From Chloroflexota bacterium (GTDB taxonomy: Bacteria; Chloroflexota; UBA6077; SHYK01), in the NCBI GenBank assembly GCA_016202435.1, contig JACQOR010000034.1:1-39975 (forward strand): a stretch of 39,975 nt of DNA. Direction: 5' to 3'. Under the pieces are notes generated by a model that saw only the letters and a program-made list of their open reading frames with translations, did no database searches and had not been told where the DNA came from. The stretch's first letter is position 1; each line of letters opens with the position of its first letter. Below, piece after piece: positions 16,367 through 24,220 of the stretch. The position numbers and the translations under genes are program-made.

Positions 16367-17077
16367 ATGACCTTTCAGACTGGACCTCGGTGGGGCATGC
16401 CGCTAGCGAGCATTGCCGGGACAGCCTCGGTCCTGGCCCTGGCAATGATCTTCTTCTACGTGCCGCCGGATCGGCTCCAGGGCATCGTGCAGAAGATCTT
16501 CTACCTGCACGTCCCAGCGGCCTGGATCGCCTACCTGGCCTTCTTCGTCGTGCTGGTTGGCAGCATCGGCTACCTGTGGCAGCGCAACCTGGCCTGGGAC
16601 CGCGTCGCCAGAGCCTCCGCCGAGATTGGCGTGCTCTTCACCACGCTCGTCCTGGTCCTGGGCTCGCTTTGGGCCAAGCCCATCTGGAACACGTGGTGGA
16701 CCTGGGATGCCCGGCTCACCTCCACGCTCGTGCTCTGGTTCATCTACGTCGGCTATCTCATGCTGCGAGCCTACACGCCGGACCAGGAGCGTTCCGCCCG
16801 TTTTGGGGCCGTGCTCGGCATCGTTGGCTTCGCGGACGTCCCCATCATTCACTATTCAGTCGAATGGTGGCGCACTTTGCACCCTGAGGCCGTCGTGGTC
16901 CGGGCGCAGCCCCAACTCCCTGCCGAGATGGGCATCACGCTCGCAGTGGCCACCCTTACGGTCACGCTCGTCTACGCGACGTTTATGCTTTACCGCGTGC
17001 ATTTGGAGCACCTCGAGGACGAGAACCGCGACCTCGAAGCATCGGCGGAACCGCCCCCGGCCCCAGCTCATGCCTGA
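16367..17077 (+). CDS. ccmC: Heme handling protein CcmC
   Basis: CcmC attaches heme to CcmE. The 236-residue membrane protein shows six predicted helices and the family's tryptophan-rich WWD motif WNTWWTWDARLTSTLVLWF in the external loop (about residues 105-123). Conserved histidines lie on each side: KIFYLHVPAAW and PIIHYSVEWWRTLHP. It belongs to the same heme-handling superfamily as CcmF. The start ATG 16367 is three bases after the ccmB stop. The C-terminus is acidic then Pro-rich (EDENRDLEASAEPPPAPAHA) and overlaps the ccmD start by eight bases. Confidence 0.95.
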   Translation: MTFQTGPRWGMPLASIAGTASVLALAMIFFYVPPDRLQGIVQKIFYLHVPAAWIAYLAFFVVLVGSIGYLWQRNLAWDRVARASAEIGVLFTTLVLVLGSLWAKPIWNTWWTWDARLTSTLVLWFIYVGYLMLRAYTPDQERSARFGAVLGIVGFADVPIIHYSVEWWRTLHPEAVVVRAQPQLPAEMGITLAVATLTVTLVYATFMLYRVHLEHLEDENRDLEASAEPPPAPAHA

Positions 17078-17231
17078 CATTGACCCGAGCGGCAACGCGG
17101 GTTTCTTGATCGCCGCGGTGACGATCACCCTGACAGCATTGATTGGGTACGCGTTGGCGCTTCGGCAGCGAATCACGCGCAGCCTGGAAAGAAACAAACG
17201 GTTGCGCGGGACGCGGGGAGACAGTCCCTGA
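17070..17231 (+). CDS. ccmD: Heme exporter protein CcmD
   Basis: This is a small single-helix protein of 53 residues, the accessory subunit that keeps CcmC and CcmE together in the CcmABCD complex. The pattern fits CcmD: a short polar N-terminus (MPDIDPSGNAG), one hydrophobic helix (about 12-30, FLIAAVTITLTALIGYALAL), then a strongly basic cytoplasmic tail (RQRITRSLERNKRLRGTRG). The ATG at 17070 lies inside the end of ccmC. CcmD sequences are poorly conserved, so the call rests on size, topology and position right after ccmC. Confidence 0.8.
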   Translation: MPDIDPSGNAGFLIAAVTITLTALIGYALALRQRITRSLERNKRLRGTRGDSP

Positions 17232-17806
17232 GCGGATCGACGGATCAGCCCGCCGGGGTCAAGCCCTGGAAGGTCGTATCGAGAATCCCGGGCGAAGACT
17301 TCTACATCTTTCGCGTCTATCGCCAGGTTTCGGTGTCGCCGCGGACCGGTGATCCCAACAACATCGTAGTCTTGGAAGCACCCGACTGGGTTAACGTCTT
17401 GGCCATCACCCCGGAGCTCGAAGTGGTCATGATCGACCAGTACCGGCATGGAACCGGAGAGGTCGGAGCGGAGATTCCGGGCGGCATGATCGATCGCGGT
17501 GAGTCGCCGCTGGAAGCCGGGGTCCGCGAACTCCGGGAGGAAACCGGCTACGCGGGTGGAGCTCCAATACTTCTCGGCCGGGTGAACCCGAATCCGGCTT
17601 TCCTCTCCAACAAGTGCTACACGATCCTGATCCGCGAGGCCCATCGGGTTGGTGACCTCCAGCTCGATTTGGGTGAAGACATCGCGGTCCGCCTGGTCCC
17701 GCTTGCAGATGTTCCGAAGCAAATTGCAAACGGGCAGATCGCGCACTCGCTGGTGATTACCGCGTTTCACTGGCTCCACATGGTCGCTCCCGACCTGATG
17801 CCATAG
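17228..17806 (+). CDS. NUDIX hydrolase, ADP-ribose pyrophosphatase-like
   Basis: This is a probable nucleoside diphosphate-linked hydrolase, most like ADP-ribose pyrophosphatases. The full Nudix box runs from Gly86 to Tyr108 (GMIDRGE, then REL-REE-TGY), and the family motifs LEAPDWVNVLAIT and QYRHGTGEV precede it. A GTG at 17333 would give 157 residues but would cut off the first strand region, KPWKVVSRIPGEDFYIFRVY, which is open and conserved in type. No ATG, GTG or TTG lies in frame across that stretch back beyond 17100. The best start is CTG 17228, which has GGGGAG seven bases upstream and overlaps the ccmD stop as CTGA. That gives 192 residues. The link to heme genes is by position only. 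Confidence 0.85.
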   Translation: MSGSTDQPAGVKPWKVVSRIPGEDFYIFRVYRQVSVSPRTGDPNNIVVLEAPDWVNVLAITPELEVVMIDQYRHGTGEVGAEIPGGMIDRGESPLEAGVRELREETGYAGGAPILLGRVNPNPAFLSNKCYTILIREAHRVGDLQLDLGEDIAVRLVPLADVPKQIANGQIAHSLVITAFHWLHMVAPDLMP

Positions 17807-17900
17807 ACGCCACGAGCCTGGGCGAGCCGAACGACCTCGCGGCGGGGCGGCAGGTCGGAGCACCCCGCTGCCCCAACCCACTGGGCCGGAGTGGCGCAGG

Positions 17901-18704
17901 CTAGTTTCCGGGCGGTGTCCCGCTCGGCAGCGGGCCCTGCCCGCCTACGCGGAGAATGATCGGGTTGCCTGCAGCATCTTGGCCGACGTGGATGCCGCAC
18001 TCTTTGTCATAGCCGTCTAGTTCCCACCACCACCGGCCGGCGCGCGGATCCTCCCCTGCGCCGATCGCTCGGGTGCAGGGCGCGCAACCGATGCTGGGGA
18101 AGCCCTGGTCGTGTAGCACGTTGTACGGCACGTCGTTGGCCCGGATGTATTCCCACACCTGTTGGCTGGTCCAGTCGGCGAGCGGGTTGAGCTTGATCAT
18201 CCCGTTGTGGACCTCGTCCCACTCAATTTTGGGAACGCCGGTACGGGTCGCGGTCTGATCGCGACGGACACCGCTCGTCCAGGCGTCCAGCTCCCTAAGC
18301 AGCTTCGTCATCGGCTCGACCTTGCGGATTCCGCAACAGAGCTTCCGGAAATCGACGCTTTCGTAGAAGCAATTGTAGCCGTGCTTCTTGACCATCTGGT
18401 CGATGGCCTGGATGTCCGGGTAAAGGATCTCCACGTCGATGCCGTACTTCTGGCGGACCCGGTCGACTACGTCATAGGTCTCCGTGTGCAGTCGAAGTGT
18501 GTCCAGGCTGAAGACCCGCGCATCCGGGCTAATGCGCCACTGCATGTCGATCAGCACGACGTCCTCGGCCCCAAAGCTCGACGCTAACGATATGCGCGGG
18601 TGGAAGTTCTCGAGGCCCCAGCCCAGCACTTCCTGCGGAGTAGCCTGCGCGAACTTCTGATTGACCGCTTCTGCCTCTTCGAGCGTCAAAAGCTTCACTG
18701 TCAC
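17901..18704 (-). CDS. cysH: Adenylyl-sulfate (APS/PAPS) reductase, Fe-S type
   Basis: This enzyme reduces APS (or PAPS) to sulfite in assimilatory sulfate reduction. Its 267 residues show the ATP-pyrophosphatase-like P-loop SSFGAEDVVL and the 4Fe-4S ligands Cys123-Cys124 (CCGIRKVEP) and Cys207/Cys210 (GCAPCTR). The catalytic Cys236 is in KECGIH. The cysteine pairs mark the APS-using class, as opposed to PAPS reductases without a cluster. GTG 18704 has AAGGAG eight bases upstream. It stands alone, convergent with the NUDIX gene and divergent from dprA; other sulfate genes are not in the window. A TAAGAT just upstream could be its -10. Confidence 0.95.
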   Translation of the reverse strand: MTVKLLTLEEAEAVNQKFAQATPQEVLGWGLENFHPRISLASSFGAEDVVLIDMQWRISPDARVFSLDTLRLHTETYDVVDRVRQKYGIDVEILYPDIQAIDQMVKKHGYNCFYESVDFRKLCCGIRKVEPMTKLLRELDAWTSGVRRDQTATRTGVPKIEWDEVHNGMIKLNPLADWTSQQVWEYIRANDVPYNVLHDQGFPSIGCAPCTRAIGAGEDPRAGRWWWELDGYDKECGIHVGQDAAGNPIILRVGGQGPLPSGTPPGN

Positions 18705-18808
18705 TCAGCGCTCCTTGGAGTTTCTATCTTAACCTCCGCACGCCTCGGACGGACGTCTCTGCTTGAGATTCTCCCCGCTGGCTACGCACGGCTTAGAATG
18801 CCATCCTC

Positions 18809-19912
18809 ATGGAATTCGACGATCTGGGTGGAGATCTGGGCTACTGGATCAGCCTGACCCGAGTGGTGGGGATCGGCCCGAGGCGGTTCGACCTCCTACT
18901 CGAAGCATTCGGGTCCGCGCGCGGGGCCTGGGAGGCGCAGTCAGGAGACCTCCTGGCCTCTGGTCTGGACCGCCGCACGGCCGACGCCCTGATTGCCACT
19001 CGGCGCAAGGTCGATCCCATGGCGGAAGTCGAGCATCTTCGGGCTAGCGGCTGCGTCGCGATCTCCCGACGCCATCCTGCTTATCCCACACGCCTCGCCG
19101 AGATCTTCGATCCGCCGCCGGTCCTCTACGTCCGGGGCGAGCTGACCGCCGCGGACGAGCAGGCTCTCGCGATCGTTGGGACACGCGGCGCCAGCGGCTA
19201 CGGCAAGATGGCGGCCGAGCAGATCGCCGGCGACCTCGCGAAGGCCGGCGTGACCATTGTGAGCGGGCTCGCGCTTGGCGTGGACACCGCGGCGCACCGA
19301 GCGGCGCTGGAAGCGGGTGGTCGGACGCTCGCGGTGCTTGGGAATGGGCTCGACCGCGTCTATCCTTCTCAGAATGCCCGACTGGCGGAGCAGATCGCCC
19401 AGCATGGGGCGCTGGTGACCGAATTTCCTCTTGGAATCAAGCCTGATGCCATGAACTTTCCACGTCGCAACCGGATCATCTCAGGCTTGACATGGGGAAC
19501 GCTAGTGGTGGAAGCTGGAGACCGAAGCGGCGCGCTCATCACGGCGGCCTTCGCGGCAGAGCAAGGCCGCGAGGTGCTCGCCGTCCCCGGAAACATCTTT
19601 AGCCCCAAGAGCAAAGGTACGAATGCCTTGATTCGCGACGGGGCCACACCGGTCGCCACCGCAGAAGATGTGCTCGCGGAGCTACAGCCAGGGCGCGAAC
19701 CACGTCAGCTCACAGTGGCGGACATTGTTCCACTGGACGAAACGGAGAGCGCGCTGCTAAGTGTTCTGTCTGGCGAGCCGCTTCACATCGACGAAGTGGC
19801 CCGCGAAGCCTCGCTGCCGATGTCACTCGTGAGTGGCGTGCTCGCCATGATGGAGCTGAAGGGCATCGTGCGACAGTTGACCGGAATGTATTACGTTCGT
19901 GGAGGAGCCTAG
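18809..19912 (+). CDS. dprA: DNA-processing protein DprA
   Basis: DprA binds incoming single-stranded DNA and loads RecA during natural transformation. The 367-residue protein has an N-terminal helical (SAM/HhH-like) region. The extended Rossmann fold follows, with IVGTRGASGYGKMAAEQIA, SGLALGVDTAAHRAAL, LGNGLDRVYP, FPRRNRIISGLTWGTLVVEA and SGALITA. A C-terminal winged-helix domain ends the protein (about 300-367). ATG 18809 has no ribosome site; a TAGAAT ten bases upstream suggests a near-leaderless message. It begins a tight plus-strand gene run, and its last codons contain the topA ribosome site. Confidence 0.95.
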   Translation: MEFDDLGGDLGYWISLTRVVGIGPRRFDLLLEAFGSARGAWEAQSGDLLASGLDRRTADALIATRRKVDPMAEVEHLRASGCVAISRRHPAYPTRLAEIFDPPPVLYVRGELTAADEQALAIVGTRGASGYGKMAAEQIAGDLAKAGVTIVSGLALGVDTAAHRAALEAGGRTLAVLGNGLDRVYPSQNARLAEQIAQHGALVTEFPLGIKPDAMNFPRRNRIISGLTWGTLVVEAGDRSGALITAAFAAEQGREVLAVPGNIFSPKSKGTNALIRDGATPVATAEDVLAELQPGREPRQLTVADIVPLDETESALLSVLSGEPLHIDEVAREASLPMSLVSGVLAMMELKGIVRQLTGMYYVRGGA

Positions 19913-19913
19913 A

Positions 19914-22076
19914 TTGGCCGGCAAGCTGGTGATCGTCGAATCACCAGCCAAAGCAAGAACCATTGAAAGATACCTGGGGCGCGGCTACGACGTGCGCGCT
20001 TCCCTCGGCCACGTGCGCGATCTGCCCAAGAGTCGTCTTGGCGTAGATGTGGATCGAGACTTCGCGCCGCACTACGTCGTGCCACGCGAGAAAGCAGCTC
20101 GCGTCAAAGAGCTAAAGGCCCGGGCGAAGCAGGCGGACGAGATCATTCTGGCGACGGACCCCGACCGCGAGGGCGAGGCCATCGCCTGGCACCTGGTTGA
20201 AGCACTCGATCCGGGCGACCGGCCAGTTCGCCGCGTCGAGTTTCACGAAATCACCAAGTCCGCGGGGCTCGCGGCGATGAAGCAACCCCGAGCCATCAAC
20301 TTCGAACAGGTAAATGCGCAGCAAGCGCGGCGGATTCTGGATCGGCTCGTTGGCTATCAGATCAGTCCCCTGCTTTGGAAGAAAGTCCAACGAGGCCTGT
20401 CCGCCGGACGCGTGCAATCGGCAGCGCTCCGGTTGGTGGTGGAGCGGGAGCGCGAGATCAGTGACTTCAATCCCGTCGAGTATTGGTCCATCGAAGCTGA
20501 GCTGGCCAAATCGGGCACGGCGCGCAGACGCTCCGCCACCTTTGTTGCGAGCCTCCTCGAGATCAACGGCGAGAAGGCTGAGATCGGCGACGTGGCCGCA
20601 GCCGGAAAAGTCATGGCTGACCTTGATGGTGCGACGTTCCAAGTCGAAGATGTCCGCAAGCGGCAACAGCAGCGTCAACCGCCGGCTCCCTACACGACGA
20701 GCACCTTGCAGCAGGAAGCGAGCCGGCGGCTCAGCTTCGGCACGACCCGGACCATGCTGGTGGCCCAGCAGCTGTACGAAGGTATTGAGTTGGGCCGAGA
20801 TGGCTCCGTTGGGCTCATTACGTACATGCGAACCGACTCCACGAATGTGGCCCTCAGCGCCACAGATGAGGTGCGGAAGTACATCCAGGCGATCCACGGC
20901 GACGAGCATCTTAGCGACACGCCGCGCACCTACCGCACGCGCAGTCGCCTGGCTCAAGAAGCCCACGAGGCGATTCGGCCAACCTCGGTCTACCGTACAC
21001 CGAGCGACGTAGCCAGCCACCTCACCCGAGACCAGGCCCGCCTTTATGAGCTGATCTGGAAGCGGTTCGTCGCAACGCAAATGGCGACTGCCCGCATCGA
21101 CGTTACGAGCGTCAACATCCTGGCTCAGCGCGATAACTCTCAAAATCAGTACCGATTCCGAGCGGCCGGTTCCGTTATCGCCTTCTCCGGATTCCTGTCC
21201 CTCTACCAAGAGACGCGCGACGAGGATGCGGCGACGACCGACGAAGACCGCAAACCGCTCCCCGACTTGGAGCTGGGCGAGACGCTAGACCTCGTCCGGG
21301 TCCAGCCCGACCAGCACTTTACACAGCCGCCCCCTCGTTACACCGAAGCATCGCTGGTGCGCGCCCTTGAGGAGCGGGGTATCGGACGACCCAGCACCTA
21401 CGCTCCTATCATTGCCACGCTTCGCGAGCGCGGCTACGTGACGGTGGCAGAGCGCCGCCTGGAGGCAACCGAACTGGGCGCCCTGGTCGCGGGCCTGCTC
21501 ATCGAATATTTTCCAGATGTAGTCGACATCGACTTCACGGCCAACTTGGAAGAGCAACTGGACGACATCGCGCAAGGCCGCCAAGAACTGGTGCCAGTCC
21601 TGAGAGGGTTTTACGGGCCGTTTTCGGGCAAGCTCGCTTCGGCCGAGCAAGAGATGCAGCGCGTACAGGCCCCGGTCGAGCTGGCCGGCGAGAACTGCGA
21701 GAAGTGCGGGCGCGCCATGGTCGTCAAGTTTGGCCGCTACGGAAAGTTCGTCGCCTGCCCCGGATTTCCGGAGTGCCGGAACACGAAGCCGTTCCTTACC
21801 AAGGTGCCCGGGCTCTGCCCTGAGTGCGAGTCGCCGATAGTCGAGCGGCGGAGCCGGAATCGGAAGCGCTTTTTTGGTTGCTCGCGGTATCCGGAGTGCA
21901 CGTGGACATCCTGGTCGCGGCCGGTTGCGCAGCCCTGCCCGTCGTGCGGTGGACTCATGGTCGAAGCGGGCCGCGACCGCGCAAAGTGTACCCGGTGCGG
22001 ACTGACCCATCGGCTGTCCGCAAATACGGACGCCGGGGAGCCTTCGGCAGTTGCACCAGCGGGGGCTGCCTCTTGA
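19914..22076 (+). CDS. topA: DNA topoisomerase I (type IA)
   Basis: This enzyme relaxes negatively supercoiled DNA by single-strand cutting. It is 720 residues from TTG 19914, which has GGAGGAG at 19901-19907 and gives the standard MAGKLVIVESPAKARTIERY. A GTG at 19899 is less likely. Toprim-domain acids are seen in IVESPAK and ATDPDREGEAIAWH. The active-site Tyr is about residue 304 in LITYMRTDSTN, and EAHEAIRPT follows. The C-terminus has three zinc ribbons: CEKCGRAM with CPGFPEC, CPECESP with CSRYPEC, and CPSCGGLM with CTRCG. The stop overlaps the next gene's TTG start by TTGA. Confidence 0.97.
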   Translation: MAGKLVIVESPAKARTIERYLGRGYDVRASLGHVRDLPKSRLGVDVDRDFAPHYVVPREKAARVKELKARAKQADEIILATDPDREGEAIAWHLVEALDPGDRPVRRVEFHEITKSAGLAAMKQPRAINFEQVNAQQARRILDRLVGYQISPLLWKKVQRGLSAGRVQSAALRLVVEREREISDFNPVEYWSIEAELAKSGTARRRSATFVASLLEINGEKAEIGDVAAAGKVMADLDGATFQVEDVRKRQQQRQPPAPYTTSTLQQEASRRLSFGTTRTMLVAQQLYEGIELGRDGSVGLITYMRTDSTNVALSATDEVRKYIQAIHGDEHLSDTPRTYRTRSRLAQEAHEAIRPTSVYRTPSDVASHLTRDQARLYELIWKRFVATQMATARIDVTSVNILAQRDNSQNQYRFRAAGSVIAFSGFLSLYQETRDEDAATTDEDRKPLPDLELGETLDLVRVQPDQHFTQPPPRYTEASLVRALEERGIGRPSTYAPIIATLRERGYVTVAERRLEATELGALVAGLLIEYFPDVVDIDFTANLEEQLDDIAQGRQELVPVLRGFYGPFSGKLASAEQEMQRVQAPVELAGENCEKCGRAMVVKFGRYGKFVACPGFPECRNTKPFLTKVPGLCPECESPIVERRSRNRKRFFGCSRYPECTWTSWSRPVAQPCPSCGGLMVEAGRDRAKCTRCGLTHRLSANTDAGEPSAVAPAGAAS

Positions 22077-23203
22077 CCGAGAGCGACCGACTCCTTCGGC
22101 TGCGAACTGCCCTGTCAAGCGCCCAGGCTGACGCCTTGCTCGTTTCGCAGCCCGAGTCACGTCGCTATCTGAGCGGCTACGCCGGCAGGGACCTGCCGCC
22201 TCGCGACTCAGCCGGCTACCTGCTAGTCAGCGATGAGCGCGCTTACTTGCTAACCGATCCCCGGACCGAGGCCGACGCTCGTGCCCAGGCACCCGACTTC
22301 TTGGTGCAAGTCTACGGCGACGCCAAGCCGATGCCGGAACTCTTAAGGGACTTGGTCGTCGCCCAACGGATCGAGAGAGTAGCTTTTGAGGCGCGCCATC
22401 TCCCATTCGCAATGTGGCGGGAACTGAGCGACGCTCTCGAAGGGGTTTCCACGCTGGTGCCCACGGCCGATCTCACGGACGGCCTCCGCGCCGTGAAAGA
22501 CCAGGATGAGATCGACTTGCTGCGAGCTTCCATCGCGGTCAATGACGCCGCGTTTGCACACGTGGCCCGCCACTTGAGAGCGGGTGCCACGGAGGAGGAG
22601 CTAGCCTGGGAACTCGAGCAGTTCTACCGCACACATGGCGCTGAAGATGTGTCATTCGAGCCAATCACCGTGGGCGGGCCGAACACGGCAATACCCCATG
22701 CCCGCCCGACGGAGCGGCCCGTGCGCAGCGATGAGCCGGTGCTCTTCGACATGGGCGCCCGCGTCCGCGGCTACTGCTCGGACATGACACGCACCTTTTG
22801 CATTGACTCGCTAAGCGCGGAGCTAGAGCATGTCTGGAACGTCGTTCTCGAGGCCCAAAACGAGGCAGAGAGCCGGGTGCGGCCTGGGATGACCGGTGCG
22901 GAGGCAGACGCTGTCGCCCGGGGGCTGATCGACCGAGCCGGCTTCGGCGAGGCCTTTGTGCACGGCCTAGGGCACGGTATCGGTCTGGAGGTTCATGAAC
23001 CGCCATGGCTGACCCGCAGGCGCGGGCACAACGTTCTCACACCAGGCATGGTGTTCAGCATCGAGCCCGGGATCTACCTGCCCGGCGTCGGCGGCGTACG
23101 CATTGAAGATCTGGTGTTGCTGAGCGAAGAAGGAGCCGAGGTGCTGTGCTCATCACCCAAGAAGCTTCGACTGCAGGAGGTGCTCAGTGATCTCGACCGG
23201 TGA
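22073..23203 (+). CDS. M24 metallopeptidase, Xaa-Pro aminopeptidase-like
   Basis: This is a probable aminopeptidase P or Xaa-Pro dipeptidase removing residues next to proline. It is 376 residues from TTG 22073, which overlaps the topA stop. An N-terminal creatinase-like domain (about 1-140) precedes the pita-bread domain. The five metal ligands are Asp226 (LFDMGA), Asp237 (YCSDMTRTF), His301 (HGLGHGIGLEVHEPP), Glu331 (FSIEPGIY) and Glu345 (VRIED). A longer frame from 21824 is out of frame inside topA. A peptidase of this type directly before efp is a very common arrangement across bacteria. The efp start overlaps its end by 17 bases. Confidence 0.93.
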   Translation: MTESDRLLRLRTALSSAQADALLVSQPESRRYLSGYAGRDLPPRDSAGYLLVSDERAYLLTDPRTEADARAQAPDFLVQVYGDAKPMPELLRDLVVAQRIERVAFEARHLPFAMWRELSDALEGVSTLVPTADLTDGLRAVKDQDEIDLLRASIAVNDAAFAHVARHLRAGATEEELAWELEQFYRTHGAEDVSFEPITVGGPNTAIPHARPTERPVRSDEPVLFDMGARVRGYCSDMTRTFCIDSLSAELEHVWNVVLEAQNEAESRVRPGMTGAEADAVARGLIDRAGFGEAFVHGLGHGIGLEVHEPPWLTRRRGHNVLTPGMVFSIEPGIYLPGVGGVRIEDLVLLSEEGAEVLCSSPKKLRLQEVLSDLDR

Positions 23204-23747
23204 TTTGCGGAAGGGCGTGGTCATCGAGTCGGATGGCCAACTCTTCCAAATTCTGGATTATCAGCATCTCAAGATCGGGCGCGGCAGCGCTCAAGTCCGC
23301 ATGAAACTCCGCAATATCCGCTCCGGAGCTACCGTTGACAAAACGGTACAGGCGGGTGAGAAATGGCCCAGGGTCCAACTCGAACATCGGGGCGTGCAAT
23401 ACCTGTACGAGGAATCCGGCAACTATTTCTTCATGGACCAGCAGAATTTCGAGCAGATCGCGCTCACCCGGGCCCAACTCGGGGATGCTGTCAACTACCT
23501 CAAGGACAACATGCTCCTCGAGGTCGAGATGAACGGAGATGAGCCGATCGGGGTCGAGCTTCCGATTACGGCGGAACTGGCGATTGTGGACACTGAGCCA
23601 GCGTTTCGCGGTGACACCGCTTCCGGGGGAACCAAGCCTGCGACCCTTGAGACGGGGCTAGTCGTCAGCATCCCTCTTTTTGTAAACAGCGGCGAGATCA
23701 TCCGGGTGGATACTCGCACCGGTACGTATATCGAGCGCGTGAGCTGA
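23187..23747 (+). CDS. efp: Elongation factor P
   Basis: EF-P relieves ribosome stalling at runs of proline. The 186-residue protein has the usual three beta-barrel domains, from ISTGDLRKGVVIESDGQLF to the C-terminal FVNSGEIIRVDTRTGTYIER, which carries the EF-P signature. The loop that reaches the peptidyl-transferase centre reads KIGRGSAQVRMKL, so Arg32 stands at the tip where most EF-Ps have Lys (PGKG). Arg-type EF-Ps in some Proteobacteria are rhamnosylated by EarP; no modifying enzyme gene is present here. The GTG start 23187 has AGGAGG upstream, inside the end of the M24 peptidase gene. Confidence 0.96.
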   Translation: MISTGDLRKGVVIESDGQLFQILDYQHLKIGRGSAQVRMKLRNIRSGATVDKTVQAGEKWPRVQLEHRGVQYLYEESGNYFFMDQQNFEQIALTRAQLGDAVNYLKDNMLLEVEMNGDEPIGVELPITAELAIVDTEPAFRGDTASGGTKPATLETGLVVSIPLFVNSGEIIRVDTRTGTYIERVS

Positions 23748-23758
23748 GGCCAGGGATC

Positions 23759-24220
23759 GTGGCGGATCGCTCCCAAGAATCTGATCTATCGGAGCCCCTG
23801 CGCCTCGTCGAGCGTCTGCTTGCGATGCTGCGACGCACCAAAGTCTCCGAGCTAGAAGTGCAGCACAACGGAATTCGCGTCCACCTAAGGCGGGACACGA
23901 GCCGTTCCGTTCCGTCGCCCGAAGACGCCGATCCGTCAGTACCAGAGCCAGCGGCGGCCAAGCCAGACGACGAGGCCGCTCTGGTGAAATCGGCCCATGT
24001 CGGATATTTTCATCGTCCGGACGACGGCGCGTTTCCCGCGATTGGCGAGGCCCTAGCAGCTGGCGCCAGGATTGGTGAAGTCGAAGTTCTGGGAATCCGT
24101 AACCCCGTCACGGCGCCAGTCGACGGAATCCTCATCGAAGTTTTGGTCGAGGATGATGAGCCCGTTGAGTACGGCCAGATTCTCGCGGTGATCCAGCCGC
24201 AACCGCGGCGCGATGGCTAG
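23759..24220 (+). CDS. AccB/BCCP-like protein lacking the biotinyl lysine
   Basis: This 153-residue protein has the layout of the acetyl-CoA carboxylase biotin carrier. An N-terminal helical region (LRLVERLLAMLRRTKVSELEVQHNGIRVHLRR, quoted here only as residues 14-45) is followed by a Pro/Ala-rich linker (about 48-75). A biotinyl-like domain (about 78-147) includes APVDGILIEVLVEDDEPVEY and ends ILAVIQP. In true BCCPs the EAMKM motif holds the biotinylated Lys. Here the aligned stretch is EVLGIRNPVTAP and the Lys position is Gly112, so it cannot be biotinylated there. No accC follows; the next gene, xseA, overlaps its stop by eight bases. It may be a non-catalytic or regulatory relative of AccB. 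Confidence 0.8.
   Translation: MADRSQESDLSEPLRLVERLLAMLRRTKVSELEVQHNGIRVHLRRDTSRSVPSPEDADPSVPEPAAAKPDDEAALVKSAHVGYFHRPDDGAFPAIGEALAAGARIGEVEVLGIRNPVTAPVDGILIEVLVEDDEPVEYGQILAVIQPQPRRDG

Noticed and set aside
20112-21209. Long minus-strand frame of 365 codons opposite topA
   Set aside because: It is a shadow of topA, with no recognisable domain and no ribosome site.
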